Position numbers and translations under genes: made by a program. Under the pieces are notes generated by a model that was given only the letters and a program-made list of their open reading frames with translations, was not told the DNA's origin and ran no database searches. A DNA stretch of 64,000 bases from Spirosoma rhododendri (GTDB lineage Bacteria > Bacteroidota > Bacteroidia > Cytophagales > Spirosomataceae), in contig NZ_CP051677.1 in the NCBI RefSeq assembly GCF_012849055.1, positions 4,665,001-4,729,000 of the forward strand, read 5' to 3'. Positions 47,200 to 56,167 of this stretch are shown piece by piece. The first letter of the stretch is position 1; the number at the start of each line of letters is the position of its first letter.

Positions 47200-47225
47200 T
47201 TGTGCGAAATCGCACAAGATGTGCG
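47200..47225 (-). promoter_or_regulatory. Candidate NtrC-type enhancer site
   Basis: The palindrome TTGTGCGA-N2-TCGCACAA (47200-47217) is followed by a third half-site, TGTGCG (47220-47225). It lies about 60 bp upstream of the candidate -24 box, the distance usual for an enhancer bound by a sigma-54 activator. The divergent ApbE gene could also be affected. Confidence 0.55.
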
Positions 47226-47230
47226 CTTTT

Positions 47231-47323
47231 TTTCTGTCATCCCGAGCCTGCGAGGGATCTTCGGTAGCGGGCTATTTTCTAGTCAATTCCGAAGATCCCT
47301 CCTGACGTCGGGATGACAGAAAA
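47231..47323. repeat. TGTCATCC repeat element, copy 1
   Basis: Inverted ends (47231-47264 and 47289-47323) carry CTGTCATCCCGA and GATCTTCGG on one side and their complements on the other, with a mismatched middle. A related element lies at 58047-58137. Confidence 0.7.
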
Positions 47324-47430
47324 TAGCTGTTTTACTGCCTTTATGGCGTCAGCCCAGTCTATGTCCACTGTAAATAAAAACCCTGTCAATCCTGTAATCC
47401 TGTCTAAAAAATTACGCCGATGTTTGCGGG

Positions 47431-48426
47431 ATGAAACACGCGTTTTTGGTTTTCCTGCTGACCCTGTCGGGCCTTGCCCACGCGCAGGTGTTGCGTAAAC
47501 GGACGGTGAAGCTAATGGGTAGCCGGTGGGACATTACGCTCGTTGCCAACGACTCGCTAACGGCGGTGCAAAACATCGACACGGTCGTTGCCGAAGTGAC
47601 ACGCATCGAAAACCTGATTTCCGACTGGCGTTCGTACACGCAGATTTCGAAGGTTAACCAGAACGCGGGCATCGCGCCCGTACGGGTGGATGCAGAGGTG
47701 ATGGCCCTCACCGAGCGGGCGATTCAACTGTCGAAACTGACCAACGGCGCGTTCGACATCAGCTTTGCCGCGATGGACCGTATCTGGAAGTTCGACGGCT
47801 CAATGACCGCCATGCCAAGCCCAGAAGCCATCAAAAACTCGGTGCGCAACGTGGGCTATCAGAACATCATCCTCGACAAAACGAATTCGACCATCTTCCT
47901 GAAGAAGAAAGGCATGAAAATCGGTTTTGGCGCGCTGGGCGAAGGCTATGCCGCCGACCGCTGCCGCCAGATGATGCTGGCACGGGGCATCCGGGCCGGG
48001 ATCGTCAACGGCTCAGGCGACATGAGCACGTGGGGCACCCAGCCCGACGGCACCCCCTGGACCATCGGCATCACCAACCCGCTCCACCGCGACACGCTGT
48101 TCGCCGTCGTGCCGCTGCATAAAACCGCTGTCGTGACGTCGGGGAGTTACGAGAAGTTCGTGGTGTTCAACGGCAAACGCTACGCGCATATCATCAATCC
48201 CAAAACCGGCTATCCCGCTACGGGTGTAAGCAGCGTGACGGTATTCGGTCCCAGCGCCGAACGGGCCAACGGTTTCAGCACGTCGATGATGGTGCTGGGC
48301 AAAGCAGCCGGGCTGAAGCTCATCCGCCACTACCCCGACTACCAGTACATCCTCATCACCGACGCAGGCGAAATTATCTCATCGCCGGGTCTGGGCTTGA
48401 AACAGCGTCGGCTATCGGTAAGGTGA
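47431..48426 (+). CDS. apbE: FAD:protein FMN transferase (ApbE family)
   Basis: 331 aa with a Sec signal (MKHAFLVFLLTLSGLAHA). It has the ApbE fold: MGSRWDITLV at the first strand, ENLISDWRSYTQISKVNQNAG, GAFDISFAA, FGALGEGYAADR (in place of the more usual DLGGIAKGYAVD), NGSGDMSTWG, and the metal-site end HIINPKTGYPATGVSSVTV. It attaches FMN through a phosphoester to Thr or Ser of periplasmic flavoproteins. No Rnf or Nqr partner is nearby. It is divergent from the ABC-exporter operon. Confidence 0.9.
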   Translation: MKHAFLVFLLTLSGLAHAQVLRKRTVKLMGSRWDITLVANDSLTAVQNIDTVVAEVTRIENLISDWRSYTQISKVNQNAGIAPVRVDAEVMALTERAIQLSKLTNGAFDISFAAMDRIWKFDGSMTAMPSPEAIKNSVRNVGYQNIILDKTNSTIFLKKKGMKIGFGALGEGYAADRCRQMMLARGIRAGIVNGSGDMSTWGTQPDGTPWTIGITNPLHRDTLFAVVPLHKTAVVTSGSYEKFVVFNGKRYAHIINPKTGYPATGVSSVTVFGPSAERANGFSTSMMVLGKAAGLKLIRHYPDYQYILITDAGEIISSPGLGLKQRRLSVR

Positions 48427-48432
48427 ATCCAC

Positions 48433-49515
48433 CTATTTCTGTAGCACCATTTTCAGTCTTTTTCCCGCCATCAGGCCGGTAAAGCGTAGGCCCGTGCCCT
48501 CCTTCGTCAGCGTGCCGATAAGGGGCGGCTTGCCAACCGGGTAACGCCAGTTGACGACGAGCGAATCCGTAGCTGGCTGATATTGGTACGAGCCGATGTA
48601 CCGGAACCGGTAGTCGTTGAAATCAAGCACGAAATCATCCGCAAAATCTATGTACGCCACGCTCAGCACGCTGTCTTTGGGGCTGGTTATCCGTTGAAGG
48701 GTATCGTTTACCACAACATCCGTTATCTGGTATTTCCCGGTCAGCGCAGGGTGTTTGTCCGGGAATTCGAACGTCGTAAAAAATAGAATGGGCAGTAGGA
48801 AGACTGACAGTTTGAGCGCATTTCGGGTCGTGACCGTAAGCCTGCTGGGTACTAGTTCATCGATCTTGCTATGGAGAAATACCCGTATCTGTCTGGCATA
48901 TAGCGATAGTAGATAGGCGACGCCCGACAGTAAGACCAGTGCGTGCAGCAGCACCCAAACCGGCATATCGTAGAAATAGTCAAGCCCGATAATGTTTACC
49001 AGCATCGGCACCATCAGTAGCAAAGCCAGCAGCCGGGTACGGGCGAACAGGAGCAGGTAGCCGGAGACTAGCTGGAGCAGCGCAATCGCGACCGTAAACG
49101 GATACGACCATCGGTAAAACGCCCAGACCAGCGTCTCTCCGCTCATACTACTGAATGGCGAGTCCAGCATGCCCAGAGGCACCATCATCTGGAGTTTCAA
49201 AATTTTTTGCCAGCCAAACAGCGACAGGTCCAGGGCCAGCCAGTAAATGATACTGTACTGGAGCCACGACCGTATGGCCTGCCCGCCCGGCTTACCCTGC
49301 CTGCTGCGCCAGTGAGCGACCAACGCGGCCCCCAATCCCAACACCAGCAGCAGAATTGACACACCCTCCACCACGGAAATGGGTAGCCAGGGGGTCAGGT
49401 ATTTTCGGCCGATTCGTTGAAAAACAAACCCATTGACCAGCCCACTTACTAAACCGAGCCATACACAATTACGAATGGCTCCAACCGTCCCAATACGCTC
49501 CTGCTTTGTTTCCAT
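48433..49515 (-). CDS. Polytopic membrane protein, unknown family
   Basis: 360 aa. About seven hydrophobic helices occupy residues 12-260. The helix pattern, with QYSIIYWLALDLSLFGWQKILKLQM, recalls DoxX-like membrane proteins. The C-terminal 110 residues (from TGKYQITDVVVNDTLQ) are beta-rich and probably outside the membrane; they end MAGKRLKMVLQK. I cannot assign a function. It is 28 bp downstream of the membrane-anchored AraC gene on the same strand, so the two may be linked. Confidence 0.7.
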   Translation of the reverse strand: METKQERIGTVGAIRNCVWLGLVSGLVNGFVFQRIGRKYLTPWLPISVVEGVSILLLVLGLGAALVAHWRSRQGKPGGQAIRSWLQYSIIYWLALDLSLFGWQKILKLQMMVPLGMLDSPFSSMSGETLVWAFYRWSYPFTVAIALLQLVSGYLLLFARTRLLALLLMVPMLVNIIGLDYFYDMPVWVLLHALVLLSGVAYLLSLYARQIRVFLHSKIDELVPSRLTVTTRNALKLSVFLLPILFFTTFEFPDKHPALTGKYQITDVVVNDTLQRITSPKDSVLSVAYIDFADDFVLDFNDYRFRYIGSYQYQPATDSLVVNWRYPVGKPPLIGTLTKEGTGLRFTGLMAGKRLKMVLQK

Positions 49516-49543
49516 GCAGCAAGACTGGGCGGTTTTGCGGGTG

Positions 49544-50764
49544 TTATCGTTCGACTGTACCCGTTCGTATCCCTTTCTCCGGTGGGTTGGCCTTTACAAA
49601 CGCTGACGGGGTCTGACCGGTGTACTTTTTGAACGCCGTGTAAAAGGTCGTTTTAGACGAAAATCCCACTTCGTAGGCAACCCCCAGAATACTCAAGTGC
49701 CGGTGCCGGGGTGAAAGCAGGAGCCGTTTCGCTTCGTCGACGCGGAGACCGTTGACCAACCCGAAAAAATTCACGCCATACCCTTCGTTGATGAGATACG
49801 AAAGGTCATTGATCGAGAGCGACATCTGCGTGGCAAGGCGGGGCAAATCAAGGTCCGGATCGGTAAATACCCGGTCGGCGATGAGTAGCTGGTCAAGTCG
49901 CTTCGTCAAGGCTGCAATTTCCGCTTCCTGTAGCCGCGCCGGTCGGGCTGGCTCCTGTGCGTCGTCGGCTTGCGTTAATAGCCGATCAACCGATTCTTTT
50001 TCGGTCGCGCTGAATGCAAATATTTCTTCCTGATTTACCAGGCAGTAGCTGATACCAAACACCCCGATCAGATACGGGTAGCTCAGCCATCGGGTCAACT
50101 GCTCGTCGGGATGGATGCTCTGGACAATCCACAGTATGCCCATGCCCGCTATGGTGCCCAGCAAGCCGTATAACCACGTCAACCGGATGGGTTCAGTATG
50201 TGCAGCAAACAACAGCACATGGCGCTGATGTCGATGGAGCAACCTAAAAGAGAGCACCCAGTAGACGATAAACTGAAGTTTTAGGCTATAGCGCAGCACC
50301 TGACCCAGCCCCCGAAACAAGCCGTCGGGTAGCAGCGGTGTAACGGGGGGCGCTGACCCGGAAACAAGGTGCGGCAGGCTAAACAGAAAAAAGAGCAGGG
50401 CTGGTATAAAATGTGGCCACACCTGTGTCCTTTTCATCGGTAGGGGCCGGGTGAACTGCCATATGCTGAGATACAGCGCCGGAGCCATCGCGAAGCGGGG
50501 CAATTCCGAAATGACTATGAGGTACGGGTTAGCAGCGGCATAGCCACCGTTCCAGACGTAGCTACCAATCAACGCAAAACCGACCGACACTAGAAAAAGG
50601 CCAAACCAACGAACGGCCAGCTGATTTTTCGCGTCAAACCCGACCAGACAAAGAAACGCCAGCAGGAAAGCGGCACCCGCGGCCAGGGCGTACATCAATA
50701 GGGCTATCATAGCAGGCAGGCTGAATAGTATGCGATTTATCCCCGCGATGGGTAAAATCAGCAA
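49544..50764 (-). CDS. Membrane-anchored AraC-type regulator
   Basis: 406 aa. The N-terminal 245 residues hold about seven TM helices. The C-terminal region carries an AraC-type HTH (LDLPRLATQMSLSINDLSYLINEGYG and LSILGVAYEVGFSSKTTFYTAFKKYTGQTPSAF). This 7TM-AraC architecture is common in Bacteroidota and suggests direct coupling of a membrane signal to DNA. A start at 50710 is possible (MIALLMYALAAGAAF). The next leftward gene encodes the unknown membrane protein at 48433. Confidence 0.85.
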   Translation of the reverse strand: MLILPIAGINRILFSLPAMIALLMYALAAGAAFLLAFLCLVGFDAKNQLAVRWFGLFLVSVGFALIGSYVWNGGYAAANPYLIVISELPRFAMAPALYLSIWQFTRPLPMKRTQVWPHFIPALLFFLFSLPHLVSGSAPPVTPLLPDGLFRGLGQVLRYSLKLQFIVYWVLSFRLLHRHQRHVLLFAAHTEPIRLTWLYGLLGTIAGMGILWIVQSIHPDEQLTRWLSYPYLIGVFGISYCLVNQEEIFAFSATEKESVDRLLTQADDAQEPARPARLQEAEIAALTKRLDQLLIADRVFTDPDLDLPRLATQMSLSINDLSYLINEGYGVNFFGLVNGLRVDEAKRLLLSPRHRHLSILGVAYEVGFSSKTTFYTAFKKYTGQTPSAFVKANPPEKGIRTGTVER

Positions 50765-50790
50765 GTCTGGTCAAACTACCCACCACGGAT

Positions 50791-51696
50791 TTACTTCTTC
50801 ACCAGCTTCACGACTTTATCAATAACGAACCCTAACGCAAGTCCGGCGATGCCACAGGCCAGTGCCTTGGCGAACCAGGCTACGGCCGGTATACTGGCCA
50901 GACTTTGCTCTAACTCGTGCAGCAGATGAGCGGTATATGGTATGCCGTGGGCGATAATTTCGGCTCCCACCCAAAGCATCGCAGCCGTGCCGACGTAACC
51001 CAGAATCGTCAGGAAGTGCGGCATGAATTTTACGATACCGCGACCCAGTTTCTGAACGCCCGGCGAGAACTTATCACCGGCCAGGTGGACGCCCAGATCA
51101 TCCGCTTTAACAATCAGACCAACAAACCCGTACACGGCCACGGTAATGAAAACGGCCACGGCCAGCAGCACCACAATCTGGTTGACGATTGCCTGACCGG
51201 TCACCTGACTGTACGCGATCGCCATGATCTCGGCCGACAAAATGATGTCCGTACGGACGGCGCTGGCCACGCGTTGCTCTTCCAGCTCCTGGGGCGTAAT
51301 CTGTTGTATTGGCTCGTTTTCAGCCTGCTCATCGTGTGGCGTACCGAACAGGGAATGCACCTTTTCGTACCCTTCGTAGCACAGATAGGCACCTCCCACC
51401 ATCAGGATAGGCGTGATGGCCCACGGGGCAAAATAACCGAGTACCAGAGCCGCCGGGCCTAAGATCAGGATCTTGTTGATCAGCGATTTTTTGGCGATCC
51501 GGTAGATGATTGAGAGTTCACGGGATGGATCGAGCCCCACGACGTACTTAGGCGTAACGGCCGTATCGTCGATAACAATGCCCGACACTTTTCCGGTGGT
51601 CTTGGCGACCTGAGTGGGTATATCGTCCAGGCTGGCGGCACTGGCTTTTACGAGCGCCGAAATATCATCTAACAAGGCAAAAAATCCTGAGGGCAT
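50791..51696 (-). CDS. DUF808 family membrane protein
   Basis: 301 aa. The N-terminus PSGFFALLDDISALVKASAASLDDIPTQVAKTT is the DUF808 (YedI) signature. Four to five TM helices follow (e.g. ILGPAALVLGYFAPWAITPIL, IVNQIVVLLAVAVFITVAVYGFVGLIV), and the end is GIAGLALGFVIDKVVKLVKK. Function unknown. It shares a leftward direction with its neighbours but has its own leader. Confidence 0.88.
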   Translation of the reverse strand: MPSGFFALLDDISALVKASAASLDDIPTQVAKTTGKVSGIVIDDTAVTPKYVVGLDPSRELSIIYRIAKKSLINKILILGPAALVLGYFAPWAITPILMVGGAYLCYEGYEKVHSLFGTPHDEQAENEPIQQITPQELEEQRVASAVRTDIILSAEIMAIAYSQVTGQAIVNQIVVLLAVAVFITVAVYGFVGLIVKADDLGVHLAGDKFSPGVQKLGRGIVKFMPHFLTILGYVGTAAMLWVGAEIIAHGIPYTAHLLHELEQSLASIPAVAWFAKALACGIAGLALGFVIDKVVKLVKK

Positions 51697-51840
51697 ACTG
51701 TATATGTTGTATTCGCTTCGTCTACGTTGTGGTATGCGGGCCTTCGCAAAGCCCCTGTACTCCGTAAATCTGTACCTTTTTTAGCCTGATTTGTTTGCAC
51801 GAACTGGCACATGGTTCGTGTATCAGGTCAAATTTGACCA

Positions 51841-53136
51841 TTAGGGTTTGGCATGGTGCAGTTCCAGCCCGACAGCCATGCGAGGCTTGAAACCGGGCCA
51901 TGCCTCAGTCGAATCCCCGGCTGGTGCTACCAGATACTTGCCATACTCCATACCCTTCAGCTGGATGCCCAGAAAAGCCGTTACGAAGTGCTGGTTGATA
52001 TTGTTGATCCGGTGTTCGTTCCAGGCAGGCTCGGCATAGTGCATGTACTCGTCGGCCGATACGCCGGGTTGCATCGAGGCTGACGGGGGTGGGTTGGGCG
52101 CTACGTTATGACGGGCGTTGAGGTAAGTGAGCATATACCGGTCGGCGTTGATAGCCCCCTCGTAAATCGCCTTGACCCCTTTTTCGTAGCCGGATATGTC
52201 GTCTTTGCCGCCCGCGATAAACAGCGTCGGCAGCTTCAGATTAGCCAGCCCGGCGGCATCCCAAACGCCACGCTCCATACCCCAGGGCGCAAACGCCACG
52301 ACGGCCTTGATGCGAGGGTCCAGCGATGCCTGGTAGGTGGGCGAGGCCAGCATCCGGGGTTCCAGCGCCGTGCTGCCCCCGCTCATCTGCCCGAACAGTT
52401 TCAGTGCCTGCGGGCTGTAGCCAGCACCAGCCGCGTTCAGCACCCCATAACCACCCATCGAATAGCCAATCAGGGCGGTATTGTCGGCGTTGAGCAGGCC
52501 CGACAGAAAACTGTTGCTGCCTTTGCCCGATAGCCGGGCCATTTCGTTCAGCACAAATTTGTCGTCCAGCGCACGGTTCAACAGGGTGCTGGAGAAAGCC
52601 GCCAGATCGCTGTAGGTCGATTCGGTATGGTCGATGGCCACCACGACGTACCCTTTTGACGCCAGATTTTCGGTCAGGTAGGTCAGCAGCAGGCGCGAAC
52701 CGGGATACCCGTGCGACACGATCACCAGCGGATATGCGCCCCCGCTGGGGTCGGGCTGCGCATCGCGCGTGGCGCGTCCCGGAAACGTAAAGGGAACAAG
52801 TGGCCGCTTCGGGTCATTGGACCGGCCCAGGGTAGACTGGTACGTAACGGTCGACTGTTGACTGGCCGATGTCCGGGTTGGATACCAGACCTCCAGCGTC
52901 AGGGGGCGGTCGTAGAGCGGATGCTGACCCGCGCTGCCGTGCAGCACATCCACCTGGGCCGGGTGCACCAGTTTTAGCGTCCGTACGCCCACCCCGTAAC
53001 TGCCTCGCGCGGCCAATTCAGGGGCGTTGGGGAGCAAATCCCCGTTGATAAAACCGGGATCAACGGGCTGGGCATTTACCAGACAACCCGTTACAAGCAG
53101 GAAGGCAAGGACAAAACAGAGGGAGAGTTTCTTCAT
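51841..53136 (-). CDS. Secreted alpha/beta hydrolase (PAF-acetylhydrolase/dienelactone-hydrolase-like)
   Basis: 431 aa from the ATG at 53136, chosen because it opens on the signal (MKKLSLCFVLAFLLVTGC); an in-frame codon at 53229 would add 31 residues. It may be a lipoprotein, with a lipobox at VTGC. The nucleophile is in GYSMGGYG, the acid in FIAGGKDDISGYE and the His in YLNARHNVAP. PLVIVSHGYPGSRLLLTYL supplies the oxyanion side. The substrate is unknown. Confidence 0.85.
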   Translation of the reverse strand: MKKLSLCFVLAFLLVTGCLVNAQPVDPGFINGDLLPNAPELAARGSYGVGVRTLKLVHPAQVDVLHGSAGQHPLYDRPLTLEVWYPTRTSASQQSTVTYQSTLGRSNDPKRPLVPFTFPGRATRDAQPDPSGGAYPLVIVSHGYPGSRLLLTYLTENLASKGYVVVAIDHTESTYSDLAAFSSTLLNRALDDKFVLNEMARLSGKGSNSFLSGLLNADNTALIGYSMGGYGVLNAAGAGYSPQALKLFGQMSGGSTALEPRMLASPTYQASLDPRIKAVVAFAPWGMERGVWDAAGLANLKLPTLFIAGGKDDISGYEKGVKAIYEGAINADRYMLTYLNARHNVAPNPPPSASMQPGVSADEYMHYAEPAWNEHRINNINQHFVTAFLGIQLKGMEYGKYLVAPAGDSTEAWPGFKPRMAVGLELHHAKP

Positions 53137-53236
53137 GGGTGTACACAAAAAGTGGGTTCGTTCGTCAATCGGACGGTTACGGGATTGACAGACAGCACGA
53201 AGATGGTACTTTTCTACTCGCTTACCCATATTGAGC

Positions 53237-53351
53237 GACTACATTGTCCCCGGCAGCATCCTGCTGTCGGAGCCGCGATAGCGGCTAATAGGGCTGCTAT
53301 CAGTTAGCCTATCGGCTTCGACAGCAGGATGCTGCCGGGGACAATGTAGTC
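53237..53351. repeat. 33-bp perfect inverted repeat
   Basis: Arms 53237-53269 and 53319-53351 are perfectly complementary around a 49-nt centre that holds a smaller AGCCGC/GCGGCT hairpin at 53271-53286. It lies in the spacer between the LprI-like gene and the hydrolase. The arm core, TGTCCCCGGCAGC, resembles the element at 17688-17737. Confidence 0.7.
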
Positions 53352-53373
53352 AACCTGTTCGGCACCGATAACC

Positions 53374-53796
53374 TTACTTCCGTTTTGGTTCGGGGACGAA
53401 TTTAACGGAGCCAGTACACATTTCTCCTTCAGGAACGCCCGTCAGCCAAATTCGCAGTTGGCGGGTGCGAGCTTCGGTCAGTGCGGTTAGCTCGTCGGAT
53501 TCGCAGACGGGCTGAAAACTCCCATAGTGTCCAGACTCATATTCCGGGTAGCGGGCCCGCAGATCGGCCGTTCGTAGCTGTAGCCAAAGCCGCTGCGCTT
53601 TGTTCAGATTCTGAATAAACAGCGTGTCGGTACGGTACTGCTTCAGAATCGCCTGATACGTCCGGTTGAGAACCTGATCTGCCTTCTGATAGCGGGCATA
53701 GGCGGTGGCGTTCAGCTGGCCCTGCGTCTGGGCGAAACTCAGTGACGCGGTCAGCAGCAGGCCAGCCAAAAGAAGATAAGCACGTAGTGTGGGCAT
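53374..53796 (-). CDS. LprI-like (DUF1311) secreted protein
   Basis: 140 aa from the ATG at 53796, opening on a Sec signal (MPTLRAYLLLAGLLLTASLSFAQ). The mature part has the LprI/DUF1311 pattern: N-A-T-A-Y-A-R-Y-Q-K-A-D-Q-V-L-N-R-T-Y, LNKAQRLWLQLRTAD and a late SDELTALTEARTRQLR. It has two cysteines (CESDE and MCTGS). Some family members inhibit lysozyme; here the role is unproven. It lies 69 bp after the GH3 gene on the same strand. Confidence 0.8.
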   Translation of the reverse strand: MPTLRAYLLLAGLLLTASLSFAQTQGQLNATAYARYQKADQVLNRTYQAILKQYRTDTLFIQNLNKAQRLWLQLRTADLRARYPEYESGHYGSFQPVCESDELTALTEARTRQLRIWLTGVPEGEMCTGSVKFVPEPKRK

Positions 53797-53865
53797 CGTT
53801 CGTCGAGGAGTTACTCCGCAAGGTAGCCACGCCCGCGACGGCACCAATCAGGTCGAAACGATAAC

Positions 53866-55917
53866 TTATTTTGCTGCCCGGACCAGGCCGTAGGTCAGCC
53901 CAGCACCGAACGGAAACAGGGCGTAGCCTTTGGGTTCCTGCATACCGGGAACGTCCGATTTGTTGTCGGCTACGGCCTGCTGAGACACCGGGATGGTGAA
54001 GGGTAGCTTTCCCGTCGGCTTGTAGGTTCCGCCGACGATGTCCAGCAGAGCGTCGGGCGTGGTGCCGAACGTGGCCAGTACCGTTTTTGCGTCGCCTTCG
54101 ATCTCGCTCAGCACCCACGGGCTGGAGAAATTAATCGCCAGTACGGTTGGTTTGCTACCCATCAGCGTGCTGACGTGCTTCAGATCGATTTTGTTCTTCG
54201 AGAGGGTCAGATCGATCGGTTTATCGGCGGACGCAAACAGACCGCCGGTTGTCGGAATCAGCCACAGCACCACCACGTCGGCCTCCTCTTTGGTGCCCAC
54301 CAGTTCGAGATTAGTGGCTTTGGTCGGTTTGTACACCGTAACCGGGCTGGCCGACCGGCCATTATCGTAGTACGTTTCGAAATAAACCTTCGTTTTGGGC
54401 GCTAAGGGCAGCAGGTTGGCCGTATTCCGCAATAGCACGATCGACTTGCGCTGCGCCAGATCAGCTTTTTGCTGGAAAGTAGCATTGCCCACCAGCGTCC
54501 GCGCCCTGTCGACATCGACGTAGGGATTTTCAAACAGACCCAGCGCAAATTTCTCCGCCAGCAACCTCCCCACCGACTCGTCGATGCGGGTTTCCGGCAC
54601 CAATCCCTGCTTCACCACATCCAGCAGAATGGTGGGATCGGCGGTACCGGAAAACAGGTCGACGCCCGCGTCTAGGGCTTTTTGGTAGCGTTGCGGAATA
54701 GTCAGGTTTTCAACGCCCCAGGGCATCATTTCGATGGGTCCGGTGTCGGAGTTGACGATACCTTTAAAGCCCAGCTGTTTCCGCAGCAAATCCTGAATGA
54801 TCGCTTTGTTGTAGGAAAAACCGACCTCTTCAAACTCCCCGGCCGGGCCAGCCTTCGGGGCCGAGTAGTACGGCATAATGGCCGACGTACCCGCTGCGAT
54901 GGCGGCTTTGAACGGTTTGAGGTGGTAGGCAAACAGACCGCCCGGATAGTGGGCAAACTTACCCCAGTCGAAGTGCGAATCCAGCCCGTTCAGTTGCGGC
55001 CCACCACCCGGAAAATGCTTGGTCGTCATGGCCACCGACGTCGAGCCCAGTTTTGTTCCCTGGAAGCCCAGCACGATTTCGCGCACCATATCGGCTGCCA
55101 GGTCTGCATCTTCGCCAAACGTGCCTTCGATGCGCTGCCAGCGGGGTTCGGTGGCCAGGTCGGCCATGTACATATAGCCCTTGCGCAACCCCACGGCGGC
55201 CCACTCCTGCCGGGCGATGTCGGCAAAGGCGCGGGTCAGCTTCAGGTCGCGCATAGCCGCCAGCCCCAGTTCGCCCGGCCAGGTCGAGAAGGCGGTTTTG
55301 CCAACGCTCAGGCCGACAGCGGCATCGATGGTGACGTGATTACGGGGGTTCGAGGCCACCATCGCCGGAATACCCAGCCGGGACGTTTCGCACAGGGTTT
55401 GGAGGTTATTGGTCCAACTGGCAATGACCGCTGCCGGTGGATTGGCGCGCAGAATAAAGTGCCGCAGGTGGTACTGCGTGACGCCTTTGGTAGTCCCCAC
55501 CGCCGACATGATGGGCACGGGCAGCGGCTTGCGGGTAAACATATTGTTGGGCTGCACGAGATCCTCTTCGTTAAAGCCGTCGGTAATCTCCGTTTTGCCA
55601 TCGCCACCCCGCAGCGAATTATCACCGGCCATGCGGGTCGTGCTGATGAGCATAAGGCCCACTTTTTCGTCCAGCGTCATCTGCCCCAGCAGGTTCTGCA
55701 CCCGCGTCGGCACCGGTAGCCGCCAGTCCTCGTACGCGTCGAGCTTCCCGTTTTTGTTAAGGTCTTTGAACGACAGGCCATTTTGCGTCAGTAGCCTGAT
55801 CGACCGGTGCCCCAGCGCGGGTTGTATGGGTGTCTGGGTAAAAGCCGGAGACGCAGCCAGCAGGCAGGCCACCAGTAACGGACCTGATTTTGGCAAATAA
55901 GCAGACATTCGATTCAT
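53866..55917 (-). CDS. Glycoside hydrolase family 3 protein
   Basis: 683 aa with a Sec signal (LLVACLLAASPAFTQ). A short EF-hand-like segment (DLNKNGKLDAYEDW, about 52-65) precedes the catalytic barrel (VQNLLGQMTLDEKVGLML; TTKHFPGGGPQLNG). The predicted nucleophile is the Asp of GFKGIVNSDTGPIEMMPWG, near 389. A GH3_C domain follows (SIVLLRNTANLLPLAPKTKVYFE; VLAINFSSPWVLSEI). It is expected to be a periplasmic beta-glucosidase-like exo-glycosidase. No SusC/SusD pair is near. Confidence 0.88.
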   Translation of the reverse strand: MNRMSAYLPKSGPLLVACLLAASPAFTQTPIQPALGHRSIRLLTQNGLSFKDLNKNGKLDAYEDWRLPVPTRVQNLLGQMTLDEKVGLMLISTTRMAGDNSLRGGDGKTEITDGFNEEDLVQPNNMFTRKPLPVPIMSAVGTTKGVTQYHLRHFILRANPPAAVIASWTNNLQTLCETSRLGIPAMVASNPRNHVTIDAAVGLSVGKTAFSTWPGELGLAAMRDLKLTRAFADIARQEWAAVGLRKGYMYMADLATEPRWQRIEGTFGEDADLAADMVREIVLGFQGTKLGSTSVAMTTKHFPGGGPQLNGLDSHFDWGKFAHYPGGLFAYHLKPFKAAIAAGTSAIMPYYSAPKAGPAGEFEEVGFSYNKAIIQDLLRKQLGFKGIVNSDTGPIEMMPWGVENLTIPQRYQKALDAGVDLFSGTADPTILLDVVKQGLVPETRIDESVGRLLAEKFALGLFENPYVDVDRARTLVGNATFQQKADLAQRKSIVLLRNTANLLPLAPKTKVYFETYYDNGRSASPVTVYKPTKATNLELVGTKEEADVVVLWLIPTTGGLFASADKPIDLTLSKNKIDLKHVSTLMGSKPTVLAINFSSPWVLSEIEGDAKTVLATFGTTPDALLDIVGGTYKPTGKLPFTIPVSQQAVADNKSDVPGMQEPKGYALFPFGAGLTYGLVRAAK

Positions 55918-55964
55918 CAGTTAAGTAAGGTAGCTTCAGGAAATCAGCAGCGCTTATCGGCCAG

Positions 55965-56000
55965 TGCAGGCAGTCGATCGTAGTACGCTGACTGCCTGCA
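55965..56000. promoter_or_regulatory. 11-bp inverted repeat between GH3 and AraC genes
   Basis: TGCAGGCAGTC (55965-55975) and its exact complement (55990-56000) lie 48-83 bp upstream of the GH3 start in the divergent spacer. It could be an operator or an mRNA hairpin. The rest of the spacer up to 56167 shows no clear signal. Confidence 0.4.
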
Positions 56001-56167
56001 TAAAGTGAAGCCCTGACTGATTATACTGACAGCCAGACCGTTGGCTACCCGCTCCGGTTTGGATACAACAATCCGCAATCGGGCTACTTTCGGCGTTACC
56101 AGTCGGGCGACCTTCGTATTGTTAATAAAGCGAAAAACAAAGCCCTGGCAGACCGCACAACCGAGTT

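Noticed and set aside
54682..55719. A 345-aa open frame on the plus strand inside the GH3 gene
   Set aside because: It lies opposite a recognisable GH3 catalytic domain and shows no domain or promoter of its own.
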